Positions 56,228 to 64,000 of a stretch of 64,000 nt of DNA are shown piece after piece (position 1 is the first letter of the stretch; each line of letters begins with the position of its first letter). A model generated the notes under the pieces. It was not told the origin of the DNA, did no database searches, and worked only from the letters and a program-made list of their open reading frames with translations. The DNA is taken from positions 1-64,000 of the forward strand of contig CAJNDS010000502.1 of NCBI GenBank assembly GCA_905221605.1, written 5' to 3'. The translations under genes were made by a program, and so were the position numbers. This stretch comes from Symbiodinium natans (taxonomy: Eukaryota > Sar > Dinophyceae > Suessiales > Symbiodiniaceae).

Positions 56228-56985
56228 AAAGTTGAGGTTGAGGGTTGAGGGTCTAGGGTTTAGGTGCAGACTCTCTCTCCGCGACTTAAGATTTCAAGAG
56301 ACAGGCAGCCTTTGGAGATTGTTGCAGTCGGCTTGAAATCTGAGGGCTCCTGCAGGGCATCCCGATCACAAGGCTGGGCTATTGGCAGTCTCCCGGAAAC
56401 TTAGAGGAGAGGGTTTGCACACAGTACTACAGGTTCAGAAGACCTGAAAAGTAATTCTGGGGGGACGTGTCTAGCCTGTGGATGGGGGGCCTCAGGGAAA
56501 CCAGACTTGCAGATTTGTAAACCAAGGCAGCTTCTCTGGAATTCCTAAGCGACAATGCATCAAGTTCGCCAAGTGGATCATCCAAAGAAGAGCGTAAGCT
56601 TGCAGAAATGGAAGGAGTTCAGAGCCCTCTGTGATTTTCCGTGCCTTGCAAGGCGTTGCCAGCTCCGCCTGCGGATTGCATAGCCTGGAGGAGAGGGCAG
56701 CGGCCCGGGAGGCATGGCAGGTGAGCAGCAAGTCGAAACTTCTCAAGCCACCGCGTCGCTTAAGGTACATCATCTTTGACAAGTCAACGCGTCAAATCCC
56801 TGCGCATCTACATACTTATCCAGACACAACTTGCCCTGCAAGGGTCCCTCAACGAAAGTCACGGAACACAGCTTAAGTGGAATAAAGCGTTGGGGCCGAA
56901 AACGACCAGGTCCTTGAGGGTTTTTGTGGTCGTCTCTTTTGGGGGAAGCCTACCTTAAACCCAAGATGCTCAGGAATTGCACTTC
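56228..56985. other. Mostly intergenic
   Basis: A gggtctagggtttagg tract lies at 56246. A minus-strand frame at 56782-56492 has weak protein-like composition but no motif. Confidence 0.35.
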
Positions 56986-56987
56986 TC

Positions 56988-57510
56988 TATTGGGAGCGCA
57001 AGGCCTCGCTGGCCAGGATGCGCAGCACTTCGTGCTCATGGTCTCGAACACCTGGGCCAAGCTCCTGCGCACAGTCACAGATGTCGTATAGCGTGAGCCA
57101 CAGGGAGACCGCCTTGCGGAGAGGTGTACGTTACAGCGTCTCAGAAGCTCTGGTATAAAATGCGCAAGTTTTATGGGATCCCGCTTTACGTGCAGCTGTT
57201 CGACATCTCGATTTGAAGCCTCCCATCTGAGCTCTGCGCGTATGCCATGACGTCACCACGCCCTCACAGCCGAGTTCTCGCGCAGTCAGGATGAGTGGAG
57301 GATACTCAGCATCGTTCATGTACCTGAAGCACTGCGAGACAATTCCACGAATCAGTCCGCCCTCTCCAAAACGAGGACTGCACGAGCCAACTCACGTCTT
57401 AGGTCTTGGCCCCGCCACTTCCCCAAACATGAACTCCCTGGAGAAGCAGTGTTTCCAAATCTGTCCCAAAAAGCCCCTTACAAAATCACAACACAGCACG
57501 TTGAACCGCT
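56988..57510 (-). CDS. Uncharacterised multi-exon gene (3' exons)
   Basis: Three minus-strand pieces read as exons: about 57500-57390 (RFNVLCCDFVRGFLGQIWKH, SREFMFGEVAGPRPK), about 57358-57240 (GLIRGIVSQCFRYMNDAEYP, LILTARELGCEGVVTSW) and about 57125-56988 (KAVSLWLTLYDICDCAQELG, HEVLRILASEALRSQ, stop). Each is flanked by sequence that breaks the frame, and composition inside is clearly protein-like. I recognise no domain and cannot fix the joins. Upstream exons may lie between 57520 and 57720, but none stands out. Confidence 0.4.
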
Positions 57511-57736
57511 GAAAGGCAAAAGGAATTGTGCCAAAAGGGTGACACAGGAAGCATAGGATCAACAAAGGCCGAGTAGAGGCCCGCACAGGGCCGCAAAAAC
57601 GCCGCAAGCCCTTAAGGTACTCTCGCGGTCTCCTGACCTGACACCATGAGGAAAACCAGAGTCGCTTATGACCCGCATCTCAACGGGCTTTCAATAGGAA
57701 TGTTCAGTAAGTTCCCCAGGAGTTTTTAAAGATTTT

Positions 57737-59347
57737 CTAGGACTTTCTAGACCTCTCCGGGGCAGAGTGCTCTCCGGGGACCTTATGCTTGGTGGCTTTC
57801 ATTTCGGAGCTTGAGATGCCCAAGATGCTGTGACATCTCCGCCCCACAGGTGTGGACTTTGAACTCCAGTCCAGCAGCCAGGCACTTCTCCCGGGTGTCG
57901 CAATGGCAATAGAAGTCATCGGGGAAGCCGTAGGCCGTACCTCGGCGCCCCACGACATCTGAGCAACTTTCTAAGGCAAGCAGCTGGGCCAGTGACCAGG
58001 AGAACAGCTTCGAGGATCTGTCTCGAAACGACGGCAATCACTTCCACCAAGGCAGCACAAAACGCCCTTCAGGACTGTGCAACTGCAACCCAAGCAGGTC
58101 CCGGCGACTAGAGCCAACATGAGCCAAAACATGCCAACACACGGCAAAGCTGCAGTCAGCAGCAACGCAGTCGCACTGAGACATGTTCTTCGACTTCGAC
58201 ATGTCACACCAGCCAGCGGAGTCCTCAACGGAGTACATTTCATGGTGGCTCAACTCAAGACAGGGCCTTGCGTAGCATTGTGGCCTTGCATCCTTGACTG
58301 CAAGAGAGGCGCAGACATCGGTGCATCTGGCAGGAAGTCTGAGAAACTAGTGCAGGGATGCATTGCCTCCAGCTCATCCAGCGACAGCTTTGCCGGCTTA
58401 ACGATCTCGCCAGCGCGTTCCTCTATGAAGGAAGCTTTGAAATCCAAGTGGCTAGTGTCAATGCCCAGACGGTCCAGGGCAACCAAGATGTCGCGCTGTA
58501 GCGTGTCGTCACTGATCCGTGTGACGCGCTGCTTCATATGCTCGGCAGAAACATGCGGTGGGCAAAGGAAGCTAAACGAGACCTGACTCTTACCAAGCGC
58601 CAGACTGATGTCCGAGTCTTTGAGCCCATGTCCCATCATTGATGCCACCGCCTGGCGCACAGCCAGCCCACAAACCTCCTGCGCGGCGCAAAGCACAAAG
58701 TCGAGCGCAAGCTCTGTACTGTATGGGCAGGGGCTACAGATTCAGTATATTCAGGGTGGCCAAGGCGTGACCCAAACGTCGCAACCGTTATACTCTTCTA
58801 CACTCCCAGGACGCCTTTTGTTCCATGGACTTCCCGGGCATCCCGGGCAGCTGAACAAGACACAAAACACCAAAAAGTTATTATTGTGAAGCTTCTCCTC
58901 CCAGTTGGCCGGAAGTGATGCAGTTTCATAGAAGACAGAGAAGCTACCAAAAACAAGCCCCATGTTTGTTGTCGTCGTTGTTGAGGGGGACAGGTCCATG
59001 TAGTCAACTGTACCATCGCTGGTAACCGCAAAGGATTGGAGACCCTCCGGGAGCTCGTACTCCGTCATCCGCATCTTGATCCCCTCATCCAGGACGTCTT
59101 TGGAAATTTCCCCCAGAACCTCCTCGGAGCATTGTGCCTTTTTTGGGCAGAGCAAGTCGCACTGGACAGTCGCGTGGTGGGGAGCGTCTGATTCGAAGGA
59201 TATGGCAACACCGTCAGAGTCGACGCTGACCCCAAGGTATGTCTCCACAAGGGCAACCACTGCCAGCGTTATAGCTGGGGAGACCATCGAGGGAATAGCT
59301 GCTTTCACAGTAGCTTGCTCATAACCCTCTTGAAAGTTGTAGTTCAT
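57737..59347 (-). CDS. Multi-exon protein with duplicated module and transmembrane exon
   Basis: Exon pieces on the minus strand: 59347 to about 58960 (SPAITLAVVALVETYLGVSV, VQCDLLCPKK, EISKDVLDEGIKM), about 58700-58265 (EVCGLAVRQAVASMMG, VSFSFLCPPH, RISDDTLQRDILVALDRLGI), about 58210-58040 (ALLLTAALPCVGMFWLMLAL, then VAGTCLGCSC, a membrane helix with Cys) and about 57990-57790 (SDVVGRRGTAYGFPDDFYCH, Cys-rich). The first two pieces look like diverged copies of one module, both with V-x3-C/F-LLCP-like and I-S-x-D-x-L blocks. A GC donor near 58267 (TACGCAAG|GC) is plausible. A possible N-terminal exon lies at 59813-59570 (GKVCLPTSAASLWSALDKD). No family is named. It may be a surface protein with one membrane pass. 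Confidence 0.5.
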
Positions 59348-59924
59348 GTCGAAAACGAGTCTCAGCAGTTTTGGGCCTTACCGCGCAACCAGCTACAAAC
59401 ATAGCATGTGTCAGACCTCTACACATCGACAAAGCCTGGCACCCGAAGATGAAGTCGAGCTGCGGTAGCCGAAAGCACGCACGGGCACTCCATCATCCAC
59501 ATGACGAAACTTCCTTTGAAGACTGGAATCCAAAGTAGCATCTTCACCTAAGGGGCAACCGTCAGTTCTCGACGGCTGCAAGGCGGCTGCAGACTAGAAA
59601 AACACCCGCGCGTTCGGGGGGGAAGTCTCTCGGCAGAGAACTCTGTACTGCACGGATGCACGCACAAACGTCTTGGTAAGCCCCCCGCTGTGAGTCCTTG
59701 TCAAGTGCTGACCACAAGCTCGCCGCTGAAGTAGGGAGGCAGACTTTGCCGTGCAAGCTCCTGCATCTAAAAATCATGCCATATGTGCCTGAACCCCTCG
59801 CAGCTTCTAGCAAAGTACGACGAAAAGTACACCAGCATGCGGCCTGCTCCCAATCCCCCTAAAGTGTAAGGCGAACTGATGTCTGAACTATGGCTGTCAG
59901 GCTTTCAGAGCTCAACGATAGGAA

Positions 59925-60520
59925 CCGGCACTCCTTTGGAACCTTCTGGGCATACACCGAAAATATCAGGAAGCCTGTCTAGGGGTCTAGGCCTCCATCG
60001 CAATCTGGGGCCGCTGAGCTCTGCCCCAAGAGACATGCAAACAGGCATGCCGCAACACTCATCGCAAGCCTCGGGAAGGAGCAGAAGCAGAGCACATTGG
60101 TCATCCTGCGCCTGCTTTGACAACTCAGCCCTATACCCTAATTCAACATCCCTAAACCTGAGAGCCGCACTGAACAAAAAAAGCCTCAGCCTCGGGCTTC
60201 ATCTCCTCACTCCACGGCGCTTCGCAGCGCTTTGGAGAGGTGGCGGTTGGAATGGGGAAAAAAAGTGTGTGCAGCTTTGATCTGGAGCCAAAGCACTGCA
60301 GGTTTTGGCAGAGGGGAAGAAACCTGCAAAGATCCACGTGAGCCGCAATAAGGCAGGATCAGGAACTTGCAAAGCCATGACCTCGCGACGAGCATTTTGC
60401 CCAAGCGTCTTCGGCCGAGTCTGCCGCTTGTGTTCAGCAGGGCTAGCAGTGGGAGCTCCACGCGTTTTGCCGCAAGGACACATGCGCAATCGCACACGTA
60501 GTGAGGAGGAGCTTGTCAGA
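59925..60520 (-). repeat. Dispersed repeat family S, copy S2
   Basis: It matches 32480-33010 (same orientation) with about 80% visible identity and small insertions, e.g. ggcggttggaatggg. It lies upstream of the multi-exon gene starting at 59347 or 59813. Confidence 0.85.
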
Positions 60521-60594
60521 TTCCACCCGCTCGTTTTCGGATGCTTGGGATGTTTTCTGTGTGGCGCCCGTTTTTGGCGCTTGGCTGCTTACAA

Positions 60595-60655
60595 GAAGGC
60601 CCGTGACCTTGAGCAAGCGTGTGCTCTTCGGTAGTACGCTACCTTACTGCACCAC
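60595..60655 (-). repeat. Inverted copy of 36525-36580
   Basis: cccgtgaccttgagcaagcg and tgctcttcggtagtacgcta are the reverse complement of the 36525-36580 sequence just downstream of the member A gene. Confidence 0.88.
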
Positions 60656-60659
60656 GCTA

Positions 60660-62330
60660 GATGCCGTGACTTGCCGTGCTGCAGCCTAGCTTGCACTTTG
60701 TAGTCAAAAAACGCGGAAAGATCGTGGTGCTTCCCTTCGTCGTCGTGACGCTGGTGGCTTCATTCGCTCCTTTGCAATGGGCATCGATTCCCCTAAGCTT
60801 CTTTTCTCGTGGCTGGCTGACTGGCACCGGAAAATCTCTTGGCGCGCTGTGGGCGCATTCGTGCTTCGAAGCGCCGGCCTGTTGGTGATGGCTGCTTGGC
60901 CCAGGCTTGGACCTTCCTCGACCTCCACCTGGTGCTTTATGTCTTCTTGCGTGTCATGTCGCTGCGTTGCGCTCCCACCAGCCGGCTCGAGAGCTGGTTC
61001 TCGCTTCGGTGGCTGCGGGGCGGCTTGGTTTGGAACCTGCGCCTCAACGCTGCAGATGTGGCGGCTTGCATCCCAGTCGTCCGCATCTTGTATGGGCTTA
61101 CGGAAGGATGATACTGGCAGAGTGCACACCCCAGGCTTCATTTCGACTAGGATCTGAAGTTGGGCTGGCTTGAAATCTGCCTTTGGTCAGACTGGGTTTG
61201 GGTATTGTCAAGAATGAGATGACTCTTAAGCATCCCACTCGACCCCCCACAGTCTTTTTCAACCCAAACAGCCCCCAAAAACCCCCCATGGGAAGCCACT
61301 ATGCGAGCCCCTCCGTCTCGCTCCAGACTCAGACTCCGCTTCTGGCGCACCTGCAGTGCTTCACAAGTGCAAGTCCGTAAGGGTCGAGTCTAAGAAGGTG
61401 AAGGCCGTATGTCAGTAGATTTGTGCCAAAAAAAACTGAGGTGGCATATCGGCAAAGCTTGGCGACCAAGCAGGATGTGCAAGAAGCGCGAAACAAGACG
61501 GAGAGAGAGAGGCCGAGGCTCAGGCCAGTTCACGGGCTCTCTGGCGCCTTTTCAGGGTTCAGGGTTTCGAACCCTGCATAAATAGCAGCAGGAACACGGA
61601 AGGCAAATCAATGCAAATCGCGTGTAGGATACATAGTTATATACACAGCAAAGATTGCGCTCTTCACAATTTACTGAGGGTGTTTAATGACACTGACAAT
61701 CTACAGGGCCAGATTGGACGTGACCAGGTTACCGACATGGAGCACTGGGCAAAGCGGCACGGCACCATGGCAGCTCTCACCTTTGTGCACTCTTGCATTG
61801 GGTCGTGTTTCTTCAGGCGTGTTGGGTGGGGGGCGGGGGGGGGGGGGGGGGCAGGGTTGTTTCAACTTGGATCTTAAGAACCCTGTGAGGCAAAGCTTCC
61901 GAAGCCCAGCGTGTGTTTGGTGACGTCGTTCATGCCTCCGACGAAGCCCACTTGGTTTAGGGCCTTATCTACAAGTCCATCACGTACGAAGGCAAGTTCG
62001 AAGGTCAAGCTCATTGCAGAGTGCGGAGAAAATGCGGTGAACCTTCGTATCGCAGGCCTCAAAACATGAAGCATGGAGCAAGGATTAAACCCAAAAACTC
62101 CACCGCTCCAGTCGTGTATCCCCGAGAAAACCCCGCCCCTCTGAACTAAACCCTGCAAGCCTTTTAAGCCGAGCATCGTTGCCCTTTTCAGCATCTGATC
62201 TGGTCTTGCAGGATCCCAGCGAACCTCCGAACCTCCTTTCTTTCCATCTGTTGTGGTACTGCAAGAAATCGCACGTTAATCGCACAAGGAACGCAATGGG
62301 CTCAAGCTCAAGCAGCACGCACTTCCGCTT
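60660..62330. other. Intergenic or unrecognised; G-run at 61828-61850
   Basis: Plus-strand frames at 60700-61170 have hydrophobic stretches, but the minus strand is open too and no motif decides. A run of 19 G lies at 61832-61850. Confidence 0.35.
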
Positions 62331-62334
62331 TTCC

Positions 62335-62820
62335 TGCAAGCGGCTCTTCAACCTATTACAATTCGACTGTCCGCCAGGATCCACTGATGCAAGAACTCTG
62401 CGGCTCGTCAGCCTAATGCAGCGAATGTCCGGGTCAAAAAGGTCCCGCTCCTTTGGCGAGACATGGGGTGATCAACTGCAGGGTCCCTATTATACTTACG
62501 TTGTATAGGGGCCTCTTTGAGCCGGGGACCCCACACAAGCAGCATAAACTGTAACTGGCCCAGTTCACTATGACCGGCACTAACAATTGCAAGTTGTGCA
62601 TACATGCCACCAGCTACATTCCAATATCTGTTCACAATTCTGTCAAACCTGCACCCCGGCTCTGAGCGTGCAGGACCCGCACGGCTCTTCAACTCATTAA
62701 AGCGACCACTCGCGGTGCAAATGATGCAAGACCTCTGCGGCGCTTCAACCTATTACAGCGACAATCCAGGTGCAAATAATGTAGAGAAGCCGTTTCCGGA
62801 TAGCTTCAGTTAGATCCCTT
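62335..62820 (+). repeat. Dispersed repeat family R, copies R7a and R7b
   Basis: R7a (62335-62475) has ctcttcaacctattacaatt and cccgctcctttggcgagaca. R7b (62635-62820) has gctctgagcgtgcag, ctcttcaactcattaaagcg and gtagagaagccgtttccgga. Between them, 62548-62625 matches 36955-37030, the 3' end of Cys-rich member A. R7b ends about 70 bp downstream of the lipase gene end. Confidence 0.85.
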
Positions 62821-62887
62821 CGGGTGAGAGTGTCTGATGGCAGAAAGCGCCAGGGAGCTGTACAAACTTGCATCAGGCGTCTTAGGA

Positions 62888-63940
62888 CCTCAAGCAAAGC
62901 CCATGTAAGCATAGTCCCGAAAGCCCGCTTCGCCCTGCTTGGGCGCGTTGTGGATGCACATGGAAAATAGGGTCGCCATGACGAATGTTTTCCTGGAATT
63001 CACGGGACTCGACAAGGCGCAGGAGGTGGTACTTGAAACCCCAATGGGTTTCAAGTACCACCTCCTGCGCCTTGTTGAGTCCCGTGAATTGCAGGAAAAC
63101 ATTCGTCCGAAGTTGAAATTTTGCAACACGATCGACGCCGTTGGCCATTCCTTGGGCGGAGCCATGGCGACCCTCTTTTCCATGTGCATCCACAACGCGC
63201 CCTGTCCCAGCAAAAGTGAGAACGCACTGCCCTTCTGCATTCTTCAACAGCCAGGAGAGTGAGGGGCTATGAACCTGTCACTGGCCTTTTCAGCCAACGA
63301 CGCTTGACCGTCGGCCGACGAATCATTTTGAATGTGCACAAACAACTCCCTTTCGTTTTTGTCACTGGCCTTCCCGACAACCTGATACCCTGCAGGCACT
63401 TTGTCGGAGGCTTCCCTCATGGCGTCATCAGCCCATGCATCCAGATAGCTGACATCACGCGCTATTTGCCCGAGTGTGCTCCAGCGATTGGCAGTGTCGA
63501 GCTGCACTGGCGGATCCTGGGGGGTGCTGTCCAAGAACTTGAAAACATGTTGATCCCAATTCTAGTCATCCTTATGGACCCTTCTTGCATAGTCCCTATA
63601 CTGACTATACTGTATACTCCTCGTCTGAAAATTAGCTGCCTTAACAGCAGAACAGGCTCGTGGCATTTGGCGCATGTCGATGACCCTTGCGTTCTCTTCC
63701 AAGCCCTTCGGCGATTCTGGTCGGGGGTGTAGCAATAATACTTTCTGATGCCTTCGTAGCAAGGGGTTACACAATCCCCCGGCCGCTTGAAGCCACCCAC
63801 ACACTTCTGATTGTCCTTCACCCATGACTTGAGAGATTCCCAAGACCACGCTTGTAATGGTCTTGCGAATGCAACGTGATGCCAGCCACCCCAGCCCAGG
63901 CCGGACGGGTGGTCGGCCAGTCGGCAGCGCTGCAAATTTT
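62888..63940 (-). pseudogene. Lipase class 3 (alpha/beta hydrolase) gene disrupted by an inverted duplication
   Basis: Minus-strand pieces: about 63860-63715 (SWVKDNQKCVGGFKRPGDC, VTPCYEGIRKYYCY), about 63525-63270 (ARDVSYLDAWADDAM, KVPAGYQVVGKASDKNEREL, FVHIQND), and 63041-62888 (GFKYHLLRLVESREFQEN, then after a frame change MATLFSMCIHNAPKQGEAGF, RDYAYMGFA). The nucleophile elbow GHSLGG, needed for catalysis in lipase class 3, is missing from this strand; it occurs only in the inverted arm on the plus strand (63047-63207). The local minus copy lacks 56 bp, out of frame, at that point. So the locus as read cannot encode an active enzyme unless the assembly is wrong. Confidence 0.72.
62936..63207. 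repeat. Inverted duplication (foldback) of lipase sequence
   Basis: Left arm 62936-63041 and right arm about 63047-63207 are inverse copies (ggcgcaggaggtggtacttg against caagtaccacctcctgcgcc; gcgttgtggatgcacatgga against tccatgtgcatccacaacgc). The arms differ by a handful of bases. The right arm has an extra 56 bp (63109-63164) holding the GHSLGG codons. The centre is ccccaatgg, only about 5 bp. Confidence 0.95.
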
Positions 63941-64000
63941 TTTGATCTCACTGAGTGCATGCTCGCCATCTTCTGTGTTCAGGTGCATCATGTCCATGGG

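Noticed and set aside
60660-61170. Possible plus-strand membrane-protein exon
   Set aside because: Hydrophobic stretches in one frame are matched by an equally long open minus frame; no motif decides.

Overview
The window looks like nuclear DNA of a dinoflagellate, most likely a Symbiodiniaceae-type alga (inference). Signs: multi-exon genes whose joins use GT and GC donors, nearly all gene-like segments on the minus strand (one-way gene order), scattered TTTAGGG-type telomere-like tracts, short CCCH zinc-finger ORFs, cysteine-rich secreted proteins, and large repeat-filled intergenic DNA. No bacterial operon structure, rRNA or tRNA was recognised.

Layout. 1-3754 is one copy of a segmental duplication; a second copy lies at about 26650-30385 and a partial third at 34836-35356. 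The two long copies each carry the same CCCH zinc-finger ORF. 5377-8987 (-) is a multi-exon GMC (glucose-methanol-choline) flavin oxidoreductase gene whose 5' end runs into a 140-bp hexanucleotide microsatellite. From about 9.1 to 23.3 kb the DNA changes character to an AT-richer, low-complexity block. In it I see three units (about 9.43-11.86, 14.88-16.97 and 16.97-23.19 kb), each bounded by inverted ends of the form AT-tract + C-tract + a short sequence. In units 2 and 3 that short sequence is specific to the unit and matches at its two ends. Unit 3 carries four minus-strand ORFs: an IS1595/Merlin-like DDE transposase, an SF3-helicase-like ATPase, a Ser-rich coiled-coil ORF and an unknown ORF. 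This is the best candidate for an undescribed mobile system.

The rest is a series of minus-strand genes: a membrane-anchored ricin-B-type lectin (23372-24544), a broken heme peroxidase (30601-32259), a zinc-finger ORF (33695-33979), a tandem family of cysteine-rich secreted proteins with one long and two decayed members (36970-42790), a multi-exon membrane protein (44554-46959), a Cys-module gene (about 49650-50330), a TIR-like multi-pass membrane protein (53188-55314), two uncharacterised multi-exon genes (about 56988-59347), and a lipase class 3 gene whose active-site piece sits in an inverted duplication (62888-63940).

Two dispersed repeats track the genes. Family R lies 25-310 bp downstream of most minus-strand gene ends, always in the same orientation; family S lies upstream of two minus-strand genes. 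Several genes are visibly decaying by small frameshifts. Exon limits given are from reading alone and are approximate unless a join is stated.
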